A stretch of 7,664 nucleotides of DNA. Origin: Candidatus Parcubacteria bacterium. GTDB taxonomy: Bacteria; Patescibacteriota; Patescibacteriia; UBA1558; GWA2-36-10. Made by a program: the position numbers and the translations under genes. Positions 1-4,156 of this stretch are shown here, piece after piece. The notes below the pieces were generated by a model. The model was not told the origin of the DNA, did not search any database, and saw nothing but the letters and a program-made list of their open reading frames with translations. The stretch spans positions 1 through 7,664 of the forward strand of contig DAOVVF010000020.1 in NCBI GenBank assembly GCA_030632225.1. Reading direction: 5' to 3'. Position 1 is the first letter of the stretch, and each line of letters begins with the position of its first letter.

Positions 1-61
1 AAATATTATTAACACTCATTTTAAATACAATAGTATTTTCAAATGATGTATTTTTATTCAT
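1..61 (-). CDS. Possible 5' end of an unidentified ORF leaving the left edge
   Basis: On the minus strand an ATG at 61-59 opens about 20 codons (beginning MNKNTSFENT) with no stop before the window edge. A TATACT hexamer lies 3 nt upstream of the ATG (65-70), a little too close for a textbook leaderless start, and no Shine-Dalgarno site is visible. The fragment is too short to assign to a family, and an open frame of this length is common by chance in AT-rich DNA. The stretch from 62 to 173 holds no other supportable feature. Confidence 0.25.
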   Translation of the reverse strand, partial: MNKNTSFENTIVFKMSVNNI

Positions 62-173
62 ATTAGTATAAAAATTCTACAAGTTAAGGTTAGCAGATAT
101 TATGATAAAAATAAAGATTCAAAACCTCCACGTAAAAATTATCAACTTGCACAGGAGCGATTTTTTATTTACC

Positions 174-199
174 AAAAAATCATTCCCTAGGGAATGATT
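174..199 (-). terminator. Rho-independent terminator of the VOC gene
   Basis: Positions 178-199 form a perfect 22-nt palindrome (arms AATCATTCC and GGAATGATT around CTAG). On the minus strand it runs straight into a T-run (the A-run at 174-179 on the plus strand). It lies about 70 nt beyond the stop codon of the minus-strand VOC gene and is the only hairpin-plus-T-tract there. Confidence 0.75.
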
Positions 200-204
200 C
201 TTCA

Positions 205-219
205 AAAAAGCTTGGCTCC
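205..219. repeat. Left copy of a 15-bp direct repeat of the tRNA-Asn 3' end
   Basis: The plus-strand sequence AAAAAGCTTGGCTCC matches 14 of 15 positions with 787-801, which spans the last 7 bases of the tRNA-Asn gene including its CCA plus 8 bases beyond it. The two copies bracket the VOC gene. Duplicated tRNA 3' ends are the usual footprint of integration at a tRNA, but 15 bp is short and no integrase is present, so an att-like origin is only a possibility. Confidence 0.4.
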
Positions 220-233
220 CCTTTGCTTCTGCT

Positions 234-245
234 CTTCGAACTTAT
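234..245. repeat. Left arm of a 12-bp inverted repeat flanking the VOC gene
   Basis: CTTCGAACTTAT here is the exact reverse complement of 734-745. The match stops sharply at both ends. The arms lie 25 bp beyond the stop and 15 bp beyond the start of the VOC gene. The core TTCGAA is itself palindromic. Confidence 0.5.
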
Positions 246-269
246 TTTGTTGAAAACATAAACATAAAA

Positions 270-719
270 CTATCGTTGTCCCCAGTCTAATACTTCTGTG
301 AAACGAAGATAAAAACCAAATGGGTCTTCCATTCTAAAATCCTTCCATTTATGCCCATGATCCTCATTGCTACGAAGTGGTTTTACTACATGGTTTTTAA
401 GATTATCCATTGCTAGTTTATACATAGCTTCAATATCCTTTACTACAATTGTTACTTCAGAAGCATATGCTCGCTTAGTATCTTTTGGGAATTGTTTAAA
501 ATAAGACTGGTCATATACCCGTTCGTCACCACCATAAAAATTAAGCATGGTACTACCCATTTCATCCTCTCTTGTCATAGTTACATACCCTAATTCGTTC
601 TCATTTATTTTATCATCCATTGTTACCTTGAAGCCAAGTTTTGAATAAAAATCTTTCACAAGGTCTAAGTCGGGAACATGTAGTTCTATTATTAGATTGT
701 TTTTTATTGGATTCTTCAT
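270..719 (-). CDS. VOC (glyoxalase/bleomycin-resistance/dioxygenase) superfamily protein
   Basis: This 149-residue soluble protein has the size and layout of a VOC-fold protein, built from two beta-alpha-beta-beta-beta modules (about residues 8-63 and 86-143). Recognisable marks are the opening strand with H14 followed by a helix reading DFYSKLGF, which is typical of module one, and the closing DPFGFYLRFTE strand of module two. H14, E88 and E142 lie where the family usually places metal ligands, but the ligand set is not complete enough to name a reaction; dioxygenase, glyoxalase-like or antibiotic-binding roles are all possible. There is no signal peptide. The ATG has no Shine-Dalgarno site and sits 6 nt after a TATAAT hexamer. 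The gene is a single transcription unit with its own promoter and terminator, downstream of the tRNA array and bracketed by short inverted and direct repeats. The family call is firm; substrate unknown. Confidence 0.85.
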   Translation of the reverse strand: MKNPIKNNLIIELHVPDLDLVKDFYSKLGFKVTMDDKINENELGYVTMTREDEMGSTMLNFYGGDERVYDQSYFKQFPKDTKRAYASEVTIVVKDIEAMYKLAMDNLKNHVVKPLRSNEDHGHKWKDFRMEDPFGFYLRFTEVLDWGQR

Positions 720-725
720 AAAATA

Positions 726-731
726 ATTATA
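726..731 (-). promoter_or_regulatory. -10 element of the VOC gene, predicted leaderless start
   Basis: TATAAT on the minus strand ends exactly 6 nt before the ATG, so a start site about 7 nt downstream of the -10 falls on the A of the ATG. No good -35 lies at 17 nt (TTCATG, 749-754); a better TTGACC (755-760) is 23 nt away, which is too far. One arm of the 12-bp inverted repeat fills the spacer just upstream of the -10. Confidence 0.6.
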
Positions 732-733
732 TC

Positions 734-745
734 ATAAGTTCGAAG
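734..745. repeat. Right arm of the 12-bp inverted repeat
   Basis: ATAAGTTCGAAG is the reverse complement of 234-245. It sits 2 nt upstream of the -10 box of the VOC gene, inside the spacer where a repressor or activator would bind, so an operator role is as plausible as a mobile-element terminus. Confidence 0.5.
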
Positions 746-762
746 TCCCATGAAGGTCAATC

Positions 763-787
763 AAAAATAGAGCTAAACTTAGCTCTA
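763..787 (-). terminator. Rho-independent terminator of the tRNA array
   Basis: On the minus strand AGAGCTA and TAGCTCT form a perfect stem around a 4-nt loop (769-786, one more A-T pair to 768/787). It is followed by ATTTTT. It lies about 8 nt beyond the CCA end of tRNA-Asn, where the array transcript should end. Confidence 0.75.
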
Positions 788-801
788 AAAAGTTTGGCTC
801 C
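787..801. repeat. Right copy of the 15-bp direct repeat (tRNA-Asn 3' end and flank)
   Basis: AAAAAGTTTGGCTCC differs from 205-219 only at the seventh base. It covers the encoded CCA, the discriminator base and the last acceptor bases of tRNA-Asn, plus 8 bases downstream of the tRNA. Confidence 0.4.
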
Positions 802-869
802 GGGAGAGGGATTCGAACCCACGGCCAATTGATTAACAGTCAATTGCTCTACCACTGAGCTATCCCGGA
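795..869 (-). tRNA. tRNA-Asn (GTT)
   Basis: Read on the minus strand this folds as a complete 75-nt tRNA with an encoded CCA. The acceptor stem TCCGGGA/TCCCGGA is perfect, the D arm is AGCTC...GAGC, and the anticodon arm ATTGA-CTGTTAA-TCAAT carries GTT, specifying asparagine. The T loop is TTCGAAT. The T stem GTGGG/CCCTC has one T-T mismatch at its second pair. Its 5' end directly abuts the CCA of the upstream tRNA-Met with no spacer, and a terminator hairpin follows its 3' end. It is the last gene of the array. Confidence 0.95.
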
Positions 870-947
870 TGGTAGCAGGGGCGGGGATCGAACCCGCGAC
901 CTCAGGCTTATGAGTCCTACGCTCTAACCAAACTGAGCTACCCTGCC
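870..947 (-). tRNA. tRNA-Met (CAT), elongator type
   Basis: A 78-nt tRNA with encoded CCA: acceptor GGCAGGG/CCCTGCT ending in a G1-U72 wobble, as I recall for the Bacillus elongator Met tRNA. The D arm is GCTC...GAGC, the anticodon loop CTCATAA and the T arm GCGGG-TTCGATC-CCCGC. The anticodon stem TAGGA/GCCTG has a T27-G43 wobble and an A31-G39 mismatch next to the loop. CAT anticodons also occur in the lysidine-modified Ile tRNA. The overall likeness to the Bacillus-type elongator favours Met, but Ile2 cannot be excluded by eye. It is clearly not the initiator, which is the neighbouring gene. Confidence 0.88.
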
Positions 948-976
948 CTAGCTATATAATTAAAATAAAAATTGCT

Positions 977-1052
977 TGGTAGCGGGGGCCGGACTCGAAC
1001 CGGCGACCTCCAGGTTATGGGCCTGGCGAGCTGCCAACTGCTCTACCCCGCG
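977..1052 (-). tRNA. Initiator tRNA-fMet (CAT) with non-standard anticodon arm
   Basis: A 76-nt tRNA with encoded CCA. Initiator hallmarks are the CGCGGGG acceptor start with no Watson-Crick pair at 1-72 (here C1/U72 rather than the usual C1/A72), a purine-pyrimidine A11-U24 pair in the D stem, and the characteristic D arm. The T arm is GCCGG-TTCGAGT-CCGGC. Two features depart from the bacterial norm. The anticodon stem CCAGG/CCTGG keeps only two of the three conserved G-C pairs, with A29-U41 replacing G29-C41. The loop reads CCCATAA, giving C33 in place of the near-universal U33. A probable promoter lies just upstream (1074-1102), so this gene may be transcribed independently of the Leu-Ala pair. 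Confidence 0.93.
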
Positions 1053-1073
1053 TTGAAATATATAAGTGTCAAA

Positions 1074-1102
1074 AGTATAATGGAAAATTATCTTTTTGAC
1101 AA
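1074..1102 (-). promoter_or_regulatory. Internal promoter ahead of tRNA-fMet
   Basis: In the 52-nt spacer between tRNA-Ala and tRNA-fMet the minus strand reads TTGTCA (1097-1102), 17 nt, TATACT (1074-1079). The predicted start is near 1067, about 15 nt before the mature fMet 5' end. An inverted repeat (TGTCAAAAG against CTTTTTGACA) overlaps both boxes. Confidence 0.6.
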
Positions 1103-1104
1103 GC

Positions 1105-1181
1105 TGGTGGACCCAAGGAGACTCGAACTCCTGACCTCTTCCATGCCATGGAAGCGTTCTAGCCAACTGAACTATGGGCCC
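1105..1181 (-). tRNA. tRNA-Ala (GGC)
   Basis: A 77-nt tRNA with encoded CCA. The acceptor GGGCCCA/TGGGTCC contains the G3-U70 wobble, the principal identity element for alanyl-tRNA synthetase. The anticodon arm CTTCC-ATGGCAT-GGAAG gives GGC, and the A32/U38 combination is the one characteristic of tRNA-Ala(GGC). The T arm is AGGAG-TTCGAGT-CTCCT. Only 3 nt separate it from the upstream tRNA-Leu, so the two are surely processed from one transcript. Confidence 0.95.
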
Positions 1182-1184
1182 TTG

Positions 1185-1271
1185 TGGTACCGAAGGTGGG
1201 ACTTGAACCCACACGAGATTGCTCTCACTGGATTTTGAATCCAGCGCGTCTACCAATTCCGCCACTTCGGC
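1185..1271 (-). tRNA. tRNA-Leu (CAA)
   Basis: An 87-nt class II tRNA with encoded CCA and a long variable arm (GAGA-GCAA-TCTC hairpin). The acceptor GCCGAAG/CTTCGGT ends in a G1-U72 wobble. The anticodon arm CTGGA-TTCAAAA-TCCAG gives CAA, reading UUG codons. The T arm is GTGGG-TTCAAGT-CCCAC. It is the first gene of the array, about 9 nt downstream of the predicted transcription start. Confidence 0.95.
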
Positions 1272-1286
1272 TAATAAACAAGCATG

Positions 1287-1315
1287 ATTGTACAATGATT
1301 ATTAGATTATGTCAA
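1287..1315 (-). promoter_or_regulatory. Sigma70-type promoter of the tRNA array
   Basis: The minus strand carries a perfect TTGACA (1310-1315), a 17-nt spacer and TACAAT (1287-1292). The predicted start is near 1280, 9 nt before tRNA-Leu. A TTGACA-17-TACAAT match this good, placed just ahead of a stable-RNA operon, is convincing. Confidence 0.85.
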
Positions 1316-1325
1316 TATTATATAA

Positions 1326-1355
1326 AGAAAAAGGGAAGTGTTTAACTTCCCTTTT
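1326..1355 (-). terminator. Terminator of the 63-aa gene
   Basis: AAGGGAAGT (1331-1339) and ACTTCCCTT (1345-1353) form a 9-bp stem extended by A-T pairs. On the minus strand it is followed by TTTTTCTTT. It begins 1-2 nt after the stop codon of the 63-aa gene and ends about 10 nt before the -35 of the tRNA promoter. Confidence 0.85.
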
Positions 1356-1356
1356 G

Positions 1357-1548
1357 TTAGTTTATAAGCTTAGGGTGGACTTCTTTTTTGCATTTGGAGC
1401 AGATTTTGACTGCTACTCCACCATCGGTATATTCAGTGGGGGCTCCACAACAATCACTTTCTTCAACTGCTACGCCACATGTTGATTTTAAATCGTCTCC
1501 CCTCTTTTTACTTAGAAGTTTTTTCAGTTCCTCATCTGTTTTTTTCAT
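1357..1548 (-). CDS. 63-aa small cysteine-rich, zinc-ribbon-like protein
   Basis: I do not recognise a named family. The protein has a lysine- and acid-rich N-terminal segment (residues 2-21, likely helical). The C-terminal part has two cysteine knuckles: C33-C34-G-A-P and C50-x2-C53, about 15 residues apart, plus a lone C24 and H58. This resembles the short CC-x(n)-CxxC zinc ribbons found in many small bacterial and phage proteins; metal binding is inferred. There is no signal peptide or membrane segment. The start is fixed by an AAGGAGGT Shine-Dalgarno site 5 nt upstream, a consensus promoter precedes it, and a terminator begins at the stop codon, so this is a complete one-gene unit. Sampled lines are about 42% G+C, well above most neighbours. 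It is divergent from another small cysteine-rich gene. A role in RNA, DNA or protein binding is plausible but not shown. Confidence 0.78.
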   Translation of the reverse strand: MKKTDEELKKLLSKKRGDDLKSTCGVAVEESDCCGAPTEYTDGGVAVKICSKCKKEVHPKLIN

Positions 1549-1553
1549 TATTT

Positions 1554-1561
1554 ACCTCCTT
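1554..1561 (-). promoter_or_regulatory. Strong Shine-Dalgarno site of the 63-aa gene
   Basis: AAGGAGGT on the minus strand, 5 nt before the ATG. It is a near-perfect complement to the usual 16S 3' end, in contrast with the housekeeping genes here, which lack such a site. Confidence 0.85.
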
Positions 1562-1578
1562 ATTAAAGAACTACCTTG

Positions 1579-1607
1579 ATTGTATATTAAAAATATAGTT
1601 TAGGCAA
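1579..1607 (-). promoter_or_regulatory. Promoter of the 63-aa gene
   Basis: The minus strand reads TTGCCT (1602-1607), 17 nt, TACAAT (1579-1584). The predicted start near 1572 gives a leader of about 24 nt that contains the Shine-Dalgarno site. Its -35 is only 7 nt from the -35 of the plus-strand promoter. Confidence 0.7.
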
Positions 1608-1614
1608 TAATTTG

Positions 1615-1643
1615 TTGACAGAGAGATACTTAAATGATATAAA
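1615..1643 (+). promoter_or_regulatory. Promoter of the 75-aa gene
   Basis: TTGACA (1615-1620), 17-nt spacer, TATAAA (1638-1643), with an extended -10 (TGA immediately before TATAAA). The predicted start near 1650 gives a leader of about 40 nt. It is one of the strongest promoter matches in the window. Confidence 0.8.
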
Positions 1644-1678
1644 GCAAGGGTAAATTGTTTTTTAAAACTCTCGCCAAA

Positions 1679-1686
1679 AGAGGTGG
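1679..1686 (+). promoter_or_regulatory. Shine-Dalgarno site of the 75-aa gene
   Basis: AGAGGTGG lies 3 nt before the ATG at 1690, with its AGGT core 5 nt away. The match is moderate and supports this start. Confidence 0.6.
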
Positions 1687-1689
1687 ATA

Positions 1690-1917
1690 ATGAGTAAGGA
1701 AGAAGACGAAGCAAAGAAAAAAGCCAAAGAAGCAGTTGATAAGCTGATAGAAGAATCTGCTAAAACAGCAGAACGTATAGAAAAAGAAAAGCAGGCAAAG
1801 AAACCCCAGCTTTTCGGTAATCGTTGTAACAGATGTGGCGGGTACGCTGATGAGGGTGGAATTTGTAATTGTGGTTACGATCACTTTTTGGACGTAGATC
1901 ACAGGAGAGGCTCCTAG
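1690..1917 (+). CDS. 75-aa protein: charged helix plus C-terminal zinc ribbon
   Basis: I do not recognise a named family. Residues 2-38 are almost entirely Lys, Glu, Ala and Arg and should form a long charged helix or coiled coil. Residues 44-65 hold a compact zinc ribbon, C46-x2-C49-x9-C59-x-C61, followed by H65 and H71. Such helix-plus-ribbon miniproteins usually bind nucleic acid or a protein partner; that is inference. There is no signal or membrane segment. It has its own consensus promoter, a Shine-Dalgarno site and a strong terminator 9 nt after the stop codon, so it is a stand-alone unit divergent from the 63-aa cysteine-rich gene. The ribbon half is G+C-rich (about half in one sampled line), unlike most neighbours. 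The well-formed signals around it make a real gene likely despite its size. Confidence 0.78.
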   Translation: MSKEEDEAKKKAKEAVDKLIEESAKTAERIEKEKQAKKPQLFGNRCNRCGGYADEGGICNCGYDHFLDVDHRRGS

Positions 1918-1925
1918 AGTATAAT

Positions 1926-1958
1926 AAAAGGACTGGAATAATTATTTCAGTCCTTTTT
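1926..1958 (+). terminator. Terminator of the 75-aa gene
   Basis: AAAAGGACTG (1926-1935) pairs perfectly with CAGTCCTTTT (1948-1957). The interior AATAATTATT can pair further. The T-run TTTTT (1954-1958) ends the structure. Confidence 0.85.
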
Positions 1959-1974
1959 CTATTTATTCTATCTA

Positions 1975-1983
1975 TGTTAAAAT
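1975..1983 (+). promoter_or_regulatory. Extended -10 of the acylphosphatase gene, predicted leaderless start
   Basis: TGTTAAAAT combines an extended TGn with a TAAAAT hexamer ending exactly 6 nt before the ATG at 1990, so transcription should begin on or next to the start codon. The -35 position is only T-rich. There is no Shine-Dalgarno site. Confidence 0.6.
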
Positions 1984-1989
1984 AGAATT

Positions 1990-2262
1990 ATGAAAAAGCA
2001 TTTAAATATAACTATACATGGAGCAGTACAAGGAGTCGGTTTTCGCTACTTTATTAAAACCACAGCTGATAATTTAAAAGTATTTGGCTATTCTAAAAAT
2101 CAGCCAGATGGTACTTTGTATATTGAAGTAGAGGCTGAAGAAGATATTTTAAATAATTTTGTAGAACAATGTAAGCAAGGACCAGCTAGTGCTAGTATAG
2201 AAAATGTATATACTTTAGAAGATGATTTAAAAGAATATACAGAGTTTAGAATTGCTTTGTAA
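1990..2262 (+). CDS. acyP: Acylphosphatase
   Basis: At 90 residues this matches the usual acylphosphatase length, and the whole domain is present. The signature G11-A-V-Q-G-V-G-F-R19 forms the phosphate-binding loop with catalytic R19. The second motif, GYSKN37QPDGTLYIEVEAEE, supplies the catalytic asparagine N37. The enzyme hydrolyses the carboxyl-phosphate bond of acylphosphates in the cytosol; its physiological substrate is generally uncertain. It follows the terminator of the 75-aa gene and starts its own unit. The mscS-like gene begins 42 nt downstream with no terminator between them, so read-through into the channel and exonuclease genes is likely. The start codon is supported by the family alignment and by the -10 box 6 nt upstream. 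Confidence 0.95.
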   Translation: MKKHLNITIHGAVQGVGFRYFIKTTADNLKVFGYSKNQPDGTLYIEVEAEEDILNNFVEQCKQGPASASIENVYTLEDDLKEYTEFRIAL

Positions 2263-2270
2263 CCTTCTTT

Positions 2271-2301
2271 TTGCTATTATAGTAGTAATTAATAATATAA
2301 T
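2271..2301 (+). promoter_or_regulatory. Weak candidate promoter of the mscS-like gene
   Basis: TTGCTA (2271-2276) is followed after 16 nt by TAATAT (2293-2298), which would end 6 nt before the ATG. An overlapping TATAAT (2296-2301) is a better hexamer but only 3 nt from the ATG. The region is so AT-rich that this could be chance, and read-through from acyP may suffice. Confidence 0.35.
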
Positions 2302-2304
2302 AAT

Positions 2305-3375
2305 ATGGGATTCCTCGAACAATTAAAAACAGTTTCTTGGGCAGGCAATACAGGTTATGACTATTTTCTAGCTATAGCTATTTTTGTTGCTTTAATAATA
2401 GTCCTCAAGATATTTCAAATGATTATTTTAGCTCGTTTAAACCAACTAGCTAAAAGAACTAAAACAGATTTTGATGATACTTTAATAGAAGTATTTAAGA
2501 AGATAAAACCACCTTTCTATTTTTTTATCTCTGTTTACTTTGCTATTAAAGTATTAACTTTACATGATTTAATTACCAAAGCTTTTTTCATACTATTTTT
2601 TGTAGCCTTAATCTATGAAATAGTTAGAGCCTTAGAAAGATTACTTGATTATTTAATTACTAAACAGTTATATAAAAACCAGGGTGATGAAGCAAGTAAA
2701 GAACACACTGCTTCAATGGTCAGAACTTTACAGTTAATTGTCAGAGTAGTACTTTGGTTAATTGGTATTACCTTACTATTAGCTAATTTTGGTGTAGATG
2801 TTACTTCTTTGATAGCTGGATTAGGTATTGGTGGTATAGCTATAGCTTTGGCTTTGCAGAATGTACTAGGCGATATGTTCTCTTCCTTCTCTATCTATAT
2901 GGATAAGCCTTTTCAAGTAGGCGATTTCATAGTAGTTGGTAAAGATAAGGGAACTGTTGAAAAGATAGGCTTGAAAACTACAAGATTAAAGAGTATAGAA
3001 GGAAATCAATTAATTATTTCTAATCAGGAACTTACTAGTGCTAGAGTACATAATTACAAGAGAATGAAAGACAGAAGAATTTCTTTCAGTATTGGTGTAA
3101 CCTATGATACTCCGGCTAAAGATTTACAGGTTATTCCTAAAATGATTAAGGAGATTATTGATAAAGTAAAGTTAGCTACCTATGATCGTTGCTATTTTGT
3201 AGAATATGGAGACTTTAGTATTAATTTTGATATAGTTTACTTTGTTGATTCTGCTGACTATGTTGATTATTTAAAAACTAGACAAACTATTAATTTAGCT
3301 ATCTACAGAAAATTTGCTAAAGAGGATATAGAATTTGCTTATCCAACTCAAACAATATTATTAGATAGAGAATGA
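2305..3375 (+). CDS. MscS-family mechanosensitive ion channel
   Basis: A 356-residue inner-membrane channel of the small-conductance mechanosensitive type, which opens on membrane tension to release solutes during osmotic downshock. N-terminal hydrophobic segments are at about residues 20-43, 70-85, 91-110 and 143-162. The pore helix follows at about 166-196 with the family's glycine/alanine pattern (AGLGIGGIAIALALQN) running into DKPFQVGDFIVV, the start of the beta domain. The cytoplasmic alpha/beta domain ends with the family's typical IEFAYPTQTI strand (342-351). It has more N-terminal membrane helices than E. coli MscS, as in many MscS-like proteins of about 350 residues. The TGA stop overlaps the ATG of the exonuclease gene, so the two are translationally coupled. 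Use of TGA as the stop supports the standard code. The ATG lacks a Shine-Dalgarno site. Confidence 0.93.
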   Translation: MGFLEQLKTVSWAGNTGYDYFLAIAIFVALIIVLKIFQMIILARLNQLAKRTKTDFDDTLIEVFKKIKPPFYFFISVYFAIKVLTLHDLITKAFFILFFVALIYEIVRALERLLDYLITKQLYKNQGDEASKEHTASMVRTLQLIVRVVLWLIGITLLLANFGVDVTSLIAGLGIGGIAIALALQNVLGDMFSSFSIYMDKPFQVGDFIVVGKDKGTVEKIGLKTTRLKSIEGNQLIISNQELTSARVHNYKRMKDRRISFSIGVTYDTPAKDLQVIPKMIKEIIDKVKLATYDRCYFVEYGDFSINFDIVYFVDSADYVDYLKTRQTINLAIYRKFAKEDIEFAYPTQTILLDRE

Positions 3376-4124
3376 AAATACTATCATGGAACGTTAACGG
3401 TATTAGAGCCGTTATTAGGAAAGGTTTTTTAAATTTCTTGAAGAAAGATAAGCCTGCTATTTTATGTTGTCAGGAGATTAAGATAGCTGAACAAGCTAGA
3501 CATAATGAAAAGTTTGATTTTTCTGGTTATCAGGAGTTCTGGAATTCAGCTGAGAGGCCGGGTTACAGTGGTACAGTTATATTAGTGAAAGATAATATCA
3601 AAGCTAAGTATTTAGATAGATTAGCTTGGGATAATGAAGGGCGTATTCAGGTAATAGAATTGGATAAATACTATTTAGCTAATATTTACTTTCCTAATGC
3701 TAATCGTGAATTAAGCAGGTTAGATTTTAAGATAAAGTTTGCAGATAAACTATTAAAATATTTAAAGATTTTGGAAAAGAAAAAACCATTGATAGTGACT
3801 GGAGATTTTAATGTAGCTCATCAGGAAATAGATTTGGCCAGACCAAAAGAGAATATAGGTAATCCTGGTTTTACTGATGAAGAAAGAAATTGGATGACTA
3901 AGTTTCTAAAGAAAGGCTTTAAAGATACTTTTAGAGAATTACATCCTAAAAAGATACAATATTCTTGGTGGAGTTTTAGAGCTGGAGCTAGACAAAGGAA
4001 TGTAGGCTGGAGAATAGATTACTTTTGTGTGTCTAATAAGTTATTTAAGAAAGTTACTAAGGCATTTATACTAGACAAAATAAAAGGCTCTGATCATGCG
4101 CCAGTAGGCATAGAGATAAAATAA
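3372..4124 (+). CDS. xth: Exodeoxyribonuclease III / AP endonuclease
   Basis: A 250-residue cytosolic DNA-repair enzyme of the ExoIII/APE1 family, which cleaves DNA 5' to abasic sites and has 3'-5' exonuclease and 3'-phosphodiesterase activity. All catalytic motifs are visible: N7 in SWNVNG, metal-binding E35 in CCQEIK, Y106 in IYFPN, D145 and N147 in GDFNVAH, D216 in WRIDYF, and the terminal S240-D241-H242-A-P. The loop YSWWSFRAGARQRNVGWR, used for DNA contact in the family, is intact. The length is normal. It overlaps the mscS-like gene by 4 bp (ATGA), so it is probably translated by termination-reinitiation; there is no clear Shine-Dalgarno site. A hairpin terminator begins at the stop codon and ends the unit. 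Confidence 0.95.
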   Translation: MKILSWNVNGIRAVIRKGFLNFLKKDKPAILCCQEIKIAEQARHNEKFDFSGYQEFWNSAERPGYSGTVILVKDNIKAKYLDRLAWDNEGRIQVIELDKYYLANIYFPNANRELSRLDFKIKFADKLLKYLKILEKKKPLIVTGDFNVAHQEIDLARPKENIGNPGFTDEERNWMTKFLKKGFKDTFRELHPKKIQYSWWSFRAGARQRNVGWRIDYFCVSNKLFKKVTKAFILDKIKGSDHAPVGIEIK

Positions 4125-4152
4125 AACACCCAGTTAGATTACCGGGTGTTTT
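4123..4152. terminator. Bidirectional terminator between convergent genes
   Basis: AAAACACCC (4123-4131) pairs perfectly with GGGTGTTTT (4144-4152) around a 12-nt loop. T-runs follow in both directions (TTTTGTTG on plus, TTTTATTTTA on minus). It starts at the xth stop codon and lies 4 nt past the stop of the minus-strand 123-aa gene, serving both. Confidence 0.85.
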
Positions 4153-4156
4153 GTTG

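Noticed and set aside
100..145. GGAGG on the minus strand upstream of a short TTG ORF
   Set aside because: The spacing to TTG is only about 2 nt and the frame closes after roughly ten codons.
972..1238. 88-residue plus-strand ORF (GSGGRTRTGDLQ and similar)
   Set aside because: Antisense translation of the fMet, Ala and Leu tRNA genes; another recurrent false call.
960..1295. 111-residue minus-strand ORF across the tRNA array (AEVAELVDALDSKSS and similar)
   Set aside because: It is a translation of the tRNA genes themselves, a well-known type of false protein call; five complete tRNAs explain the sequence.
1388..1579. 63-residue plus-strand ORF
   Set aside because: Antisense to the 63-aa cysteine-rich gene, which has the promoter, Shine-Dalgarno site and terminator on its own strand.
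1630..1902. 90-residue minus-strand ORF rich in Phe and Leu
   Set aside because: Antisense shadow of the Lys/Glu-rich 75-aa gene; the runs of Phe and Leu come from reading AAR/GAR codons backwards.
1919..1925. TATAAT just after the 75-aa gene
   Set aside because: It leads straight into the terminator hairpin with no -35 or downstream gene at suitable distance; likely chance in AT-rich DNA.
3360..3380. Possible recoded TGA (glycine) as in Gracilibacteria
   Set aside because: The mscS-like protein ends where its family normally ends, at this TGA, and no large gene here needs TGA read-through.
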